Positions 1-9,057 are shown, numbered from the stretch's first letter. The stretch: 64,000 nucleotides of DNA from Butyrivibrio sp. XPD2006 (GCF_000420865.1 NZ_ATVT01000003.1:354306-418305); one strand, 5' to 3'. Numbers and translations are program-made. Notes: a model not told the origin generated them from the letters alone.

Positions 1-124
1 TGCAGAGGGCGTTTCTTTTGCCATCGTAATTTCAAACCTGCTTGTTCCTCTTATTGAGAAGTACACAATTCCGAGAGCCTTCGGTATTAAGAAAACAGCA
101 AAGAAGGAGGCGAAAAAAGCATGA
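1..124 (+). CDS. rnfD: RnfD C-terminal end (partial), ferredoxin:NAD+ oxidoreductase subunit D
   Basis: An open frame from base 2 to a TGA at 122-124 encodes the last 40 residues of a membrane protein: a hydrophobic stretch ending in NLLVPLIEKYT, then a Lys/Ala-rich tail. Placed directly before rnfG with an ATGA overlap, this fits the C-terminus of RnfD, the flavinylated integral membrane subunit of the Rnf complex. The start lies outside the window. The identity rests mainly on gene order, since rnfC-D-G-E-A-B is the usual clostridial order, and on the PRAFG-like cytoplasmic tail. Confidence 0.85.
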   Translation, partial: AEGVSFAIVISNLLVPLIEKYTIPRAFGIKKTAKKEAKKA

Positions 125-729
125 ATGACACAAAATCAATGATCAAAAATGCGCTTATCCTTTTTGCTATCACATTAGTTGCGGGTGTTCTTCTGGGACT
201 TGTATATCAGGTTACCAAAGATCCTATCGCATACCAGGAGAAGCTTGCACAGGATAAGGCTAACCAGTCTGTATTTGCAGCAGCTGCTACCTTTGATGAT
301 GTAGCTCTTGACGATGCTGCAGCTGCACAGATCGCATCTGAGTTTGCAGGTGTGACAATCGAGAGTGTAAAAGAGGCTAAGGATTCTTCCGGAAACGGAC
401 TTGGATATGTTATCCAGGTTAAGTCCAAGGGCTATGGTGATTTCATCACCTATACAGTTGGTATCACAAATGAGTCATCCATAAACGGTATCTCCATCAT
501 CAAGATCGCTGAGACACCCGGACTTGGAATGAATGCTGAGAAGGTTCTCGTTCCTCAGTTTGTAGACAAGGCAGCAAGTGCTCTCACAGTTGCCAAGAAC
601 GGACAGGTTACCGATGCAAACTCACAGATCGAGGCAATCTCAGGAGCCACCATTACATCAAGAGCTGTTACAAACGGCGTAAATGGTGCGGTTTCATATT
701 TTGAAAAAGTATTGAAAGGAGGACAGTGA
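121..729 (+). CDS. rnfG: RnfG, FMN-binding subunit of the Rnf complex
   Basis: 202 residues. One N-terminal membrane segment (about residues 9-29) is followed by an extracytoplasmic FMN-binding domain. The motif SGATIT at residues 174-179 is the covalent flavin attachment site of the family, with FMN joined by a phosphoester bond to Thr177; ETPGLG at 131-136 is also conserved. The ATG overlaps the rnfD stop (ATGA), which indicates translational coupling. The complex oxidises reduced ferredoxin, reduces NAD+ and pumps Na+ or H+. Length and motifs are normal. Confidence 0.95.
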   Translation: MNDTKSMIKNALILFAITLVAGVLLGLVYQVTKDPIAYQEKLAQDKANQSVFAAAATFDDVALDDAAAAQIASEFAGVTIESVKEAKDSSGNGLGYVIQVKSKGYGDFITYTVGITNESSINGISIIKIAETPGLGMNAEKVLVPQFVDKAASALTVAKNGQVTDANSQIEAISGATITSRAVTNGVNGAVSYFEKVLKGGQ

Positions 730-734
730 TAAGC

Positions 735-1514
735 ATGGAAGCAAAAAAAGGCGCTTTAGGCTTTAAACAGAACACTCCTGCCGAGAGATTTTTTAACGGA
801 CTTGTTGTTGAGAATCCTACACTGGTCCTTATGATTGGTATGTGTCCCACACTTGCTGTTACATCATCAGCAATAAACGGAATCGGTATGGGACTTGCAA
901 CTACATTTGTACTTGCACTCAGTAATGCTGTTATTTCAGCACTCAGGAAGACAATTCCTTCTACAGTCAGAATTCCTTCCTTCATCGTAGTTATAGCTTC
1001 TTTTGTAACACTGGTTGAGCTTCTTATGAAGGCTTATGTTCCTGCTCTTAACGCAGCGCTGGGAGTATACATTCCTCTTATCGTTGTTAACTGTATCATC
1101 TTTGGCAGAGCGGAAGCATACGCCAGCAAGAACGGCATTGTTCCGGCATTCTTTGACGGAATCGGTATGGGAATCGGATTTACCTGTGCCATTACATGTA
1201 TCGGTCTTGTGAGAGAGTTCATCGGTGGCGGAACAGCCTTTGATGTTCAGATCCTCGGAGAGGGAACAGTGGTTCCCGGAGCTGTTGGTCAGTTCCTTTC
1301 ACAGTATCAGCCTGTAAGTATCTTTATCCAGCAGGCCGGTGCATTCTTTGTTCTTGCATTCCTTATTGCGATAATGAACAAGATCAAGATGAACATGGCT
1401 GCCAAGGGCAAAGACACATCGAAGTTTGGTCAGGGCTGCTGCTCATCAGCTGAAGAAGCTGCAGCAGACAAGATCATGGCAGATAAAGAAGCAGGAAAGG
1501 AGGCTAAAGGATAA
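735..1514 (+). CDS. rnfE: RnfE, integral membrane subunit of the Rnf complex
   Basis: About 259 residues with six hydrophobic segments, the NqrD/RnfE fold. Family motifs PTLVLMIGMCPTLAVT and PLIVVNCIIFGRAEA are visible; the cysteines in these half-helices are the kind that hold the intramembrane iron centre shared with RnfA. A GTG at 726 is in frame but lies only 2 bases after the AAAGGAGG at 716-723, so the ATG at 735 (11 bases) is preferred. The C-terminus carries an extra cytoplasmic Cys-Cys and Glu/Ala/Lys-rich tail. The stop overlaps the rnfA start. Confidence 0.94.
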   Translation: MEAKKGALGFKQNTPAERFFNGLVVENPTLVLMIGMCPTLAVTSSAINGIGMGLATTFVLALSNAVISALRKTIPSTVRIPSFIVVIASFVTLVELLMKAYVPALNAALGVYIPLIVVNCIIFGRAEAYASKNGIVPAFFDGIGMGIGFTCAITCIGLVREFIGGGTAFDVQILGEGTVVPGAVGQFLSQYQPVSIFIQQAGAFFVLAFLIAIMNKIKMNMAAKGKDTSKFGQGCCSSAEEAAADKIMADKEAGKEAKG

Positions 1515-2101
1515 TGGCAGAAACAATTCTTAGTCTTGTGGGGCTCATGATATCAGCTTCACTCGTTAACAACGTAGTACTTAGCCAGTTCCTTGGACTT
1601 TGTCCTTTCCTTGGTGTTTCCAAGAAAACAGACACTGCTCTTGGAATGGGAGCAGCGTGTATCTTCGTAATTACCATGGCTTCACTGGTTTGTAGCATAA
1701 TTTATAAGTTCATACTTGCACCTTTGGATATTTCATATCTTAAGACCATCGTATTTATCCTTGTTATTGCGATGCTTGTACAGTTTGTTGAGATGATCCT
1801 CAAGAAATTCGTAGTTTCGTTGTATCAGGCTCTTGGTGTATACCTTCCTCTTATTACAACCAACTGCGCAGTTCTCGGTGTAGCACTCAACAACGTAACA
1901 GATGGATATTCAATCCTTCAGAGTGTGGTTTGCGGATTCGCAACTGCAGTTGGATTTACAATTGCCATCGTTATTCTTGCCGGACTTCGTGAGAAGATGG
2001 AGTACAACGATATTCCCGCACCTTTCAAGGGAATGCCTCTTGTACTTCTTACATCAGGACTTATGGCAATAGCATTTACAGGATTTAGCGCACTCAAATA
2101 A
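1514..2101 (+). CDS. rnfA: RnfA, integral membrane subunit of the Rnf complex
   Basis: 195 residues, six membrane segments. It is homologous in layout to RnfE with inverted topology: NNVVLSQFLGLCPFLGVS near the N-terminus and LPLITTNCAVLGVAL in the middle carry the paired intramembrane cysteines expected to ligate a [2Fe-2S] centre with RnfE. The start ATG shares an A with the rnfE TAA stop (TAATG), a coupled start. Length matches the family. Confidence 0.95.
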   Translation: MAETILSLVGLMISASLVNNVVLSQFLGLCPFLGVSKKTDTALGMGAACIFVITMASLVCSIIYKFILAPLDISYLKTIVFILVIAMLVQFVEMILKKFVVSLYQALGVYLPLITTNCAVLGVALNNVTDGYSILQSVVCGFATAVGFTIAIVILAGLREKMEYNDIPAPFKGMPLVLLTSGLMAIAFTGFSALK

Positions 2102-2118
2102 AACAAGGAGATAAGACT

Positions 2119-2913
2119 ATGGTAACAGGAATAATCATTGCGACTTTGGTAGTTGCCGGTGCCGGAATCATAATCGGACTGATCCTGGGTGTGGCAGACC
2201 TGAAGCTGCATGTTGATGTAGATGAAAAAGAAGCTGCAATCTTAGAGGCTCTTCCGGGTAACAACTGTGGCGGTTGCGGATTCCCGGGATGTAGCGGATG
2301 TGCAGCAGCGATTGCCAAGGGAGAGGCAGCGGTTAACCAGTGCCCTGTTGGTGGTGCACCGGTAGCTGAGATCATCTCAGGAATCATGGGCGTAGAAGCC
2401 GGAGATTCCACCAAAATGGTGGCTTATGTTCACTGTCAGGGTGATTGCGACAAGGCAAAGAGTCAGTATGAGTACAACGGTGAGGCTGATTGCAGACTTC
2501 AGACTCAGCTTCCCGGAGGCGGTTCCAAGACATGTACATACGGATGCCTCGGCGGCGGAAGCTGCGTATCTGTATGTCAGTTTGATGCCATCCATGTAGT
2601 TAACGGTGTGGCAGTGGTTGATAAGGACGAGTGTAAGGCCTGTGGCAAATGTATCGATATCTGCCCACGCCATCTCATCGATCTTATCCCGTATGATGCG
2701 ACATGTGTTGTATCCTGCAAGTCTCAGGATATGGGTAAGCTTGTTAACCAGTATTGCAGTATCGGATGTATTGCTTGTCACATCTGTGAAAAGAACTGTC
2801 CGGCCGGCGCTATCACTGTTGAGAACAATGTTGCTCATATAGATCAGGAGAAGTGCACACACTGTGGAACATGCGTGGAGAAATGTCCAAAGAAAGCTAT
2901 TAAATCTGTGTAA
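2119..2913 (+). CDS. rnfB: RnfB, iron-sulfur electron-input subunit of the Rnf complex
   Basis: 264 residues. An N-terminal membrane anchor (about 3-25) is followed by the RnfB/RsxB four-cysteine [4Fe-4S] module (C50, C53, C58, C75; NCGGCGFPGC). The C-terminal half has ferredoxin-type clusters: CKACGKCIDIC, CIACHICEKNC and CTHCGTCVEKC, plus a less regular CTYGC...C...C set. This subunit receives electrons from reduced ferredoxin. It is the last rnf gene; no strong terminator follows, only an AT-rich hairpin near 2929-2947. The start follows AAGGAG at 2105-2110. Confidence 0.95.
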   Translation: MVTGIIIATLVVAGAGIIIGLILGVADLKLHVDVDEKEAAILEALPGNNCGGCGFPGCSGCAAAIAKGEAAVNQCPVGGAPVAEIISGIMGVEAGDSTKMVAYVHCQGDCDKAKSQYEYNGEADCRLQTQLPGGGSKTCTYGCLGGGSCVSVCQFDAIHVVNGVAVVDKDECKACGKCIDICPRHLIDLIPYDATCVVSCKSQDMGKLVNQYCSIGCIACHICEKNCPAGAITVENNVAHIDQEKCTHCGTCVEKCPKKAIKSV

Positions 2914-2961
2914 TTTTTGTGAATTTATACATTTTTTATAAAAATGTCAAAAATTCTTTAT

Positions 2962-2998
2962 ATTATGATTGTTCTTATGATGGGTGATTCATAAAATA
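2962..2998 (+). promoter_or_regulatory. Promoter-like repeated element, copy 1
   Basis: ATTATGAT, two bases, TTCTTATGAT, then GG and an AT-rich end. Nearly the same 36-37 bases occur at 4892-4928 upstream of the coiled-coil gene. TTATGAT is present twice, 12 bases apart. It sits 36-72 bases upstream of the 3034 start, where a promoter would be. No good sigma-A -35 box is seen at the right spacing, so it may be read by another sigma factor or be an operator. Function is inferred from position and repetition only. Confidence 0.45.
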
Positions 2999-3033
2999 GA
3001 TTATGACAGTATATTTATGCGAGGAGAATTTGT

Positions 3034-3252
3034 ATGAATCAGACACCACAGAATAACGTTAATAGTAACGGGACATTTGTAGTTAAGATAGAGCGCTGCA
3101 ACAATAAGACATGGCAAGGCGAAGTCGTTTGGGCAGAAGAGAACAAAAAAGAGAGGTTCAGAAGTGCACTTGAACTTATAAGGCTCATGGACGAAGCCAT
3201 GAAGTATTCACAGGGCGAGCAGGAAGACTATCAGCACTTTAATATTGGCTGA
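3034..3252 (+). CDS. Small conserved-type hypothetical protein, 72 aa
   Basis: A 72-residue soluble protein with a low-complexity Asn/Gln N-terminus and a compact core. The pattern FVVKIERCNNKTWQGEVVW, then SALELIRLMDEAMK, reads as a beta-hairpin plus helix. No signal peptide or catalytic motif is seen. The start has a good GAGGAG at 3020-3025 and lies behind promoter-like copy 1. Similar small proteins with WQG-containing beta-hairpins are common in Lachnospiraceae genomes, but I cannot name a function. It is preceded by rnf and followed by a hairpin at 3300-3333. Confidence 0.7.
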   Translation: MNQTPQNNVNSNGTFVVKIERCNNKTWQGEVVWAEENKKERFRSALELIRLMDEAMKYSQGEQEDYQHFNIG

Positions 3253-3299
3253 TGATACAGTTCCTGCAACATAACAACAGAATTTGAGATATAATAATA

Positions 3300-3333
3300 A
3301 TATCCTCGCGGAGCGTATGCTCTGCGGGGATAT
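3300..3333 (+). terminator. Hairpin, possible weak terminator
   Basis: TATCCTCGCGGAGC pairs with GCTCTGCGGGGATA (14 positions, two of them G-U) around a short loop. The following bases (TATTAGAATTAAG) hold no strong T-run, so termination would be weak. It could also be a 5' leader hairpin of the gene at 3357. Confidence 0.5.
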
Positions 3334-3356
3334 ATTAGAATTAAGGGAGTGGAATC

Positions 3357-4034
3357 ATGAAGAATATAAAAAACCCAAAAGACGTATTTTATATTTCAGT
3401 TATTACACTTGCGCTTATTGTGGCCATAGTTTTATGTGTTAAATACACCAGAGATATGGCAGGCAGACAGACGGCCGGTTCATCGGCCCCATCCCTTGCT
3501 CCCAAAGAGGAGAAGGTACTTGTTACCATGAATGTAGAAACCATCGAGGATGGTCTTGAAAACATGGGAGTACTGGTTACTCAGGAGTATTACTTTACAC
3601 AGGTAGAGACCTATACCAAGGAAAAGAAAATTCTGAACTTCATTAACTCTGAATCCGGATTTACTTACAGCTATGATGGTAAGGTAACAGCAGGAATTGA
3701 TTTTGGCAAGATTACTGTGACCAAGGATGAGGAGACTAAAACTCTTAAGGTCGAGATCCCATATTCAGAGCTTCAGTCAACAGATATAGATAGAGATAGC
3801 TTTCAGATTTATTCTGAAAAAGAGTCTTTGTGGAATTCACTTAATATGGAAGATTACAATATGTCCATGGCAGAGTTTGAAGAAACCGCCGAGAGAAAGG
3901 CTATTGACAGCGGAATCCTTGAGAGATCCAACGAGCAGGCCAAAGAGCTCATAAGGAATTTCATTACGAACATGCCGGGAACAGAAGAATATACTATAGA
4001 ATTCGAGCAAAGGAGTAACCCATATGAGTCTTAA
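3357..4034 (+). CDS. DUF4230-type membrane-anchored protein
   Basis: 225 residues with one N-terminal membrane segment (about 11-29) and an extracytoplasmic domain. The central pattern (KVLVTMNVETIEDGLENMGVL, then TQEYYFTQVETYTKEKKI, then YDGKVTAGIDFGKITV) matches my recollection of DUF4230 proteins, which have no assigned biochemical role. The C-terminal part is helical (AERKAIDSGILERSNEQAKELI). The stop overlaps the start of the next gene by 11 bases, so the two are probably co-translated and may act together at the membrane. Confidence 0.75.
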   Translation: MKNIKNPKDVFYISVITLALIVAIVLCVKYTRDMAGRQTAGSSAPSLAPKEEKVLVTMNVETIEDGLENMGVLVTQEYYFTQVETYTKEKKILNFINSESGFTYSYDGKVTAGIDFGKITVTKDEETKTLKVEIPYSELQSTDIDRDSFQIYSEKESLWNSLNMEDYNMSMAEFEETAERKAIDSGILERSNEQAKELIRNFITNMPGTEEYTIEFEQRSNPYES

Positions 4035-4749
4035 AAAGTATGCTTTAGTGGCAATACTGCTTCTTGCAGCCGTTATTTCTTTTACCGTAATAGCACCCTG
4101 GGCGGCAGATCCGGCCCATCACGTTTCCTCTATAGAAAAAACCGAAAACAAGATTTCAACAGTTATGACGCTATCGGGCGGAGCAGCCGGTACATCAGCC
4201 ACGCTGTCAATACTTCCGGGAGATATGTGCACGCCTCTTGCTGAGCAGCTGGCTGAGCTTGCCAAGTATTTTCTCCTCATATTGAGTGCTCTGTATCTGG
4301 AGAAATTCATGATAACCATAACGGGATACATCACATTTTCCGTTTTGATTCCGCTGGCACTTGTAATTGTTGCGGCAGTCATAATAAGCGGCAATAAAAA
4401 GTTCTTATCCGTGGCAGGTAAAATTGCTCTTATCGGGTTTATAATTTACCTCATTGTACCTGCTAGTGTGGTGCTTTCTGATAAGATCTATCAAACCCAG
4501 GAGGATACTGTATCTCAGACAATAGAAGAGTATAACAACCTTGATGTTTCGGGAGATTCCGATTCCGGAATCATCGGAGAGATAACAACCATCACAACCA
4601 GCACCATCGACAAGGTGACGGAATTTATCAGCAGCTTAATGGAATCGCTTGCTGTCATGATCGTCACAGCCTGCGTGGTTCCTGTGCTTGTGTTCGTTTT
4701 CCTTGTCTGGATCATGAAAGTCATGTTTTCCCCGGGAGGGAATTTATAA
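4024..4749 (+). CDS. Multi-pass membrane protein of unknown function
   Basis: 241 residues. Hydrophobic segments lie near residues 5-27, 85-120 (one or two), 135-152 and 205-235. Between them is a Ser/Thr/Asp-rich polar stretch (DSDSGIIGEITTITTSTIDK). No enzymatic motif is recognised. It overlaps the DUF4230 gene by 11 bases and is closed by a good terminator at 4764, so the two form a bicistron. In sequence feel it is an integral membrane partner of the DUF4230 protein; the function is unknown. Confidence 0.65.
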   Translation: MSLKKYALVAILLLAAVISFTVIAPWAADPAHHVSSIEKTENKISTVMTLSGGAAGTSATLSILPGDMCTPLAEQLAELAKYFLLILSALYLEKFMITITGYITFSVLIPLALVIVAAVIISGNKKFLSVAGKIALIGFIIYLIVPASVVLSDKIYQTQEDTVSQTIEEYNNLDVSGDSDSGIIGEITTITTSTIDKVTEFISSLMESLAVMIVTACVVPVLVFVFLVWIMKVMFSPGGNL

Positions 4750-4763
4750 AGTTAACAGCGATA

Positions 4764-4795
4764 AGGGCGGATCGAGAGATCCGCTCTATTTTATT
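4764..4795 (+). terminator. Intrinsic terminator after the DUF4230/membrane protein pair
   Basis: AGGGCGGATC (4764-4773), GAGA loop, GATCCGCTCT (4778-4787), then ATTTTATTAT. Ten paired positions with one G-U. Confidence 0.85.
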
Positions 4796-4891
4796 ATGCA
4801 TAAAATCTGCATTGAAAAAAATTTGGATTTGGAACCCGCTTGATTACTGAGCAAATCATATTTATATATTGAATATACAAAAATAATATAA

Positions 4892-4928
4892 ATTATGATG
4901 ATTCTTATGATAGGGCGTATTGTAAAAT
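4892..4928 (+). promoter_or_regulatory. Promoter-like repeated element, copy 2
   Basis: ATTATGATGATTCTTATGAT followed by AGG and an AT-rich end. It matches 2962-2998 with only a few differences and again has TTATGAT twice, 12 bases apart. It lies about 110-145 bases upstream of the coiled-coil gene start (5037). The remaining bases of 4796-5036 hold no gene I can support. Confidence 0.45.
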
Positions 4929-5036
4929 TCTTTTCGTGAGAAAAAGAAAAATCAAGGAACGACCATATGAGCCTTGAATTTCTATCGCAAGATTTTAGTG
5001 TGTTTGATTATTAAAAAGGGAAGGAAACAAAAAGTT

Positions 5037-8000
5037 ATGAAAAACAAGAACGTCATTAAAGCTATGGCAATCGGAATCAGTGCAAGCATGGCACTCCAGC
5101 CTGTAACAGTACTTGCTGAGAATGTGAATGAAGGGGAGACATCTGAGGAATCACAGGTTAATTCTGAAAACAATAAGTCTGCTGATGTAGTTGCCAGTGA
5201 TATTGTAGAAGGTGCTACAGCAGAGGATACTTACGTTAACGGAGCAGTAAAAGAAGCTGTAGATAACGTAAATAGTAAAGAAGCAAAAGTTTCAGAAAAT
5301 GATTTTTCTGGAACAGTAAACAGCGAGATCAATACATCTTTTGATAATCTCGTTGATAACACCAGAAATATTATTGAAGATGTCAATTCTTCTGAAAACA
5401 GCGTTGTGAATGATGTAAGCAGCTTAAATGGCGCTACTGAAGATATCACAAACGGATTTGATGATGCGGACAGAGCTCTTGAAGGTATGCGCAATACATC
5501 AGAGAGTATAAAGACAGTTGTTGAAACAGCAAATACAAATTTGGATACAGCTAATAACGATATAAAGAATGCTGTAAACGAGACTGATGCAGCAAGAGCA
5601 TATGATAAAGCTGTTCAGATTGCTGCAGCAGCACAGGAAGCATATGATACAGCTTCAAGTGAATATGAAGCTTACAAGAGTGATTATGATACAGCGGTAG
5701 CTGCAGTGAGAAGTGCACAGATTGCATTTGATGCAGCAAAGAATAAATCTGAGATAGAGCTTGCAGCTGCTAAAGCAGAGCTTGAAGAGGCACAGAGTAA
5801 TGCGAATGATCTTGAAACCAAGGCTAAAGCTGCAGCTGACAGGCTGACTGAAATGCACCAAGCGTCTGTATCAAGCCAGGCTCAGTTACAGGCTTCATAT
5901 GATCAGCTTGTTATTGATCAGACTGAAAAGGCAGCTGAGATCCAGGGCCTTACTGACGAAATTTCAAGCCTCAATACTCAGCTGGGAAATCTTAATGATT
6001 CCCTTAATGCTAAAAATCGCACAAAGGGTTCAAAAGAGACTGAGCTTTCCAATCTGGAATCTGATATTTCAACACTTAGTGACCAGATTTCTGAGCTTGA
6101 AGGAAGAATAGGAAAAGCTAGTGCGCAAGGTTCAATAGCTACAGGTCTTAATAAAGAATTGGAAGATCTTAAGAACCAGCTTTCAGAAAAGCTTTCTGAG
6201 AAAGAAACTAAGGCTGGTGAGATATCCGGGCTTAATGAAGATATTGAATCTCTTGAGAGTCAGATAGGAACGATTGAGAATACACTTGGTAATGATGGAA
6301 CTGATGGAAAAGCTAAGAGCGGACTTTATCAGGAACTTGAAGGTAAGAATAACGAACTTACCGGCATAAACAATGCCTTAGGTAACGACGGAACAAATGG
6401 TGAGGCTAAGAGTGGTCTTTATGCAAGCACTTCTGAAAAGGAGGCAGAGCTTTCCGGTGCAAAATCAGATCTTCAGACTAAGCAGGACAATCTGAAAAAG
6501 CTTCAGGATCAGTATGATGCTCTGACTAGTGATGAAGCAAAGAATGCGCTTCAGCAAGCTATAGATAATGCTAGGACTGATATTGAAACAGCTCAGGCAA
6601 ATCTTGAAAAGGCACAGTTCTTGACTGATGCAGAGAATGCTGATAAGGCTGTGACGACGGCTTGGAATAATTACACTGACACAATTAAGAACATTAATAC
6701 ATTAAATAATGAAATAGAAGAGCTTAACAATTTGTTGCCTTGGTCTACAGGTAGAAGGAAACAACAAATTAAAAATCAAATTAATGAAAAAAATACTCAG
6801 AAGAAGAATTTGGAAGACGGCCTGGCTTCTCTGGAAAATACATATAAGGAAAAAGACTCAGATCTTGCCAAGATGATGCTTCAGGTACGCTATGCTGATG
6901 TTGCAGAAAAGAATAGTATAGATGTACAAACAGGAAAAAATAATAAGTACACTGTGACTTATACAGATAAAGAGACAAAAGAAAAAGTTTCGGTTGAGTA
7001 TGAACTTAGCTTCTATAATCCTTCAAATAATGTGGGGCATTATCTGCAATTGGATACAGTGGAGAAGACAACTGAGGACAAAACTATATATGTTGATTCA
7101 AACGGAAACAGAATAGTAAATAACATAGTTAAAAGTGAGAGTCATGGTTTTTGGCCATTGATGACATGGGAATCATATTATTATATTGATGAAAAAGGTA
7201 ATAAAATCGACGTAGAAAAGAATCAGATCCCGGCTTCTGCGGATACATATCTTGAAGAGCATTTTATTGAGGCTTTTACTGGACATGATGATGTCGATGA
7301 AATAGCAGAATCAATCGGTCGTGCCAGCACAGAAACAGAGGCTGCAACAGGTCTAACCAAGGCACTTGAGGATGCTGTAAAGGCTAAAGAGAATAAAGAG
7401 CAAGAGGCAGTTGGAATCAATACATCAATTTCAGCACTTAAGACAGAAATAGCTGGTCTTGAGACCCAAATTGGAAATGACGGAACAGATGGAAAAGCTA
7501 AGACCGGTTTGAACAAGGATATTGAGGATCTTCAGAATCAGATTAACGACAATATAAGTGAGAAGCAGGGGCTTGAGCAAACAATCAGTGGTCTTCAGGA
7601 GCAGATAAACAGTCTTAAGGATAGACTTGAGAAAAAAGACGGAACCGGACTTAAGAAGGACCTTGTAGATAAGCAGAAAGCTCTTGAAATTGCAGAGGGT
7701 AAACTTTCTGAGATAAATAGTGCTCTTGGAAATGATGGCAAAGATGGAAAGGCCAAGTCTGGTCTTTATGCTGATGTGGCATCTAAAGAGACCGAACTTC
7801 TTGCGGCTAGTACGGAACTAGGTGAAAAGAATAGTACCCTTGAAGAGTATGGAACCAAAAAAACAACCCTTGAATCAGATATTAGTACTCTTGCTGGTGA
7901 AATAGAAGATTTTAATACACAAATCAGTAGTATTAGTACAACAATTGGCTCTAAGACTAACGCTAAGAGCATTGCAGAGACTGACAAGGGAATAATTGAT

Positions 8001-9023
8001 GAAAGTATCAGAACTACATCTAAGGAAATTGGAATCCTTACATCTGCTCAGAGTCAGTATAATCTTGCCAAGGGCAAGTATGATGCGCTTGTAATGGCTG
8101 CAAAAGAGGCTCAGAATAAGGTAACAACAACCAAAGAGAGTGTTACCGCTTTGGAAAAAGCTATTGCATCTATGAGCAGGGATCTGATGATTGCTGATCA
8201 GAGCATCAATATTGATGATGTTAGACTTGAAGCACTTGAGAGAGCTCTGGCGACAGCAAAGAGGAACCTTGAAGATGCAGAAACTACTCTTGAAACAATA
8301 GGTGGTAAGGTTGAAGCTGCTGAAGAGAACCTTAGAAACAAGGAAAGAGAGCTTGAAGAAGCAAGAAGACTTGAAGAGATGAATAATAATGACATCATCT
8401 CAAATGGTGATGTTGTTTCAAATGATACAACCAACGGCACAAATAGCAGCACATCAGGTAACGCAACAAATGTTTCATCAAACGAATCAGCTGGAGCATC
8501 AAGCGATACAACCGGATCATCATCATCTGAAACACCTGCATCACCTGTAGCATCTACATCAACAGAGGCATCTGCAGTTATCACTACAGTAGCTTCAAAC
8601 GATGCAGTAGTTGACGGTGCAGAAGTACTTGGCGCAAGAAGATCAACTGCAAATTCAGGAACTACAGCTTCAGCTAAGTCAAACAGCACAAAGACAACAG
8701 CTGCAAATGACACTGCAAATGCTACAGCTAACACAGCTGATACTGCAAACGCTACAGCAACTTCTAATGATTCTGCTAACGCTGCAGTAGCAAACGATGC
8801 AAACGGCGCAGATAATGCTTCAGCAGAGAAGGAGACAACTACAAACAGCGAAGTAACAACAATCACTGATGAGGCAGCAGCTAAGGCAGCTACTCCAATC
8901 GAAGCACAGAAGGGCTTCCCTTATTGGGGACTCATCATTCTCGCAGCAATTGCCGGCGTATCTGTTGAGGAGTATGTAAGAAGAAGGAACGACAAGTCCA
9001 AGAACAGCTCCAAGAAAAACTAA
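5037..9023 (+). CDS. Large secreted, membrane-anchored coiled-coil protein with GNDG repeats
   Basis: 1328 residues from the ATG at 5037, preferred to 4974 because it opens a clean signal peptide (KNKNVIKAM, a hydrophobic core, then VLA|EN) with a GGGAAGG 12 bases upstream. The body is almost all heptad coiled coil (Ala, Glu, Lys, Leu, Gln), broken by four near-identical turns of the form GNDGxxGxAKxGL (encoded near 6289, 6380, 7477 and 7732) and by a non-coiled insert near residues 635-745, rich in Tyr and beta pattern (YYYIDEKGNKI). A Ser/Thr/Asn/Ala-rich stalk follows, then one membrane helix (FPYWGLIILAAIAGV) and a basic tail (EEYVRRRNDKSKN). There is no LPXTG, so it is probably anchored by the helix. 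It resembles elongated surface stalk proteins; the exact role is unknown. Confidence 0.85.
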   Translation: MKNKNVIKAMAIGISASMALQPVTVLAENVNEGETSEESQVNSENNKSADVVASDIVEGATAEDTYVNGAVKEAVDNVNSKEAKVSENDFSGTVNSEINTSFDNLVDNTRNIIEDVNSSENSVVNDVSSLNGATEDITNGFDDADRALEGMRNTSESIKTVVETANTNLDTANNDIKNAVNETDAARAYDKAVQIAAAAQEAYDTASSEYEAYKSDYDTAVAAVRSAQIAFDAAKNKSEIELAAAKAELEEAQSNANDLETKAKAAADRLTEMHQASVSSQAQLQASYDQLVIDQTEKAAEIQGLTDEISSLNTQLGNLNDSLNAKNRTKGSKETELSNLESDISTLSDQISELEGRIGKASAQGSIATGLNKELEDLKNQLSEKLSEKETKAGEISGLNEDIESLESQIGTIENTLGNDGTDGKAKSGLYQELEGKNNELTGINNALGNDGTNGEAKSGLYASTSEKEAELSGAKSDLQTKQDNLKKLQDQYDALTSDEAKNALQQAIDNARTDIETAQANLEKAQFLTDAENADKAVTTAWNNYTDTIKNINTLNNEIEELNNLLPWSTGRRKQQIKNQINEKNTQKKNLEDGLASLENTYKEKDSDLAKMMLQVRYADVAEKNSIDVQTGKNNKYTVTYTDKETKEKVSVEYELSFYNPSNNVGHYLQLDTVEKTTEDKTIYVDSNGNRIVNNIVKSESHGFWPLMTWESYYYIDEKGNKIDVEKNQIPASADTYLEEHFIEAFTGHDDVDEIAESIGRASTETEAATGLTKALEDAVKAKENKEQEAVGINTSISALKTEIAGLETQIGNDGTDGKAKTGLNKDIEDLQNQINDNISEKQGLEQTISGLQEQINSLKDRLEKKDGTGLKKDLVDKQKALEIAEGKLSEINSALGNDGKDGKAKSGLYADVASKETELLAASTELGEKNSTLEEYGTKKTTLESDISTLAGEIEDFNTQISSISTTIGSKTNAKSIAETDKGIIDESIRTTSKEIGILTSAQSQYNLAKGKYDALVMAAKEAQNKVTTTKESVTALEKAIASMSRDLMIADQSINIDDVRLEALERALATAKRNLEDAETTLETIGGKVEAAEENLRNKERELEEARRLEEMNNNDIISNGDVVSNDTTNGTNSSTSGNATNVSSNESAGASSDTTGSSSSETPASPVASTSTEASAVITTVASNDAVVDGAEVLGARRSTANSGTTASAKSNSTKTTAANDTANATANTADTANATATSNDSANAAVANDANGADNASAEKETTTNSEVTTITDEAAAKAATPIEAQKGFPYWGLIILAAIAGVSVEEYVRRRNDKSKNSSKKN

Positions 9024-9057
9024 TCAGCTAATAATCAAACACATATCAATATAGAAA

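Noticed and set aside
4974..5036. Upstream start (4974) for the coiled-coil protein
   Set aside because: The first 21 residues would bury the signal peptide behind a second basic/hydrophobic stretch, and no ribosome site precedes 4974.
6280..7770. CRISPR or mobile repeat inside the coiled-coil gene
   Set aside because: The repeated segments encode the GNDG turn in frame at the protein level, with differing codons.
8198..8866. 222-residue open frame on the minus strand
   Set aside because: It is antisense to the Ser/Thr/Ala-rich stalk of the coiled-coil gene; its Val/Ser/Ala/Phe monotony reflects repetitive codons on the other strand and it has no ribosome site.
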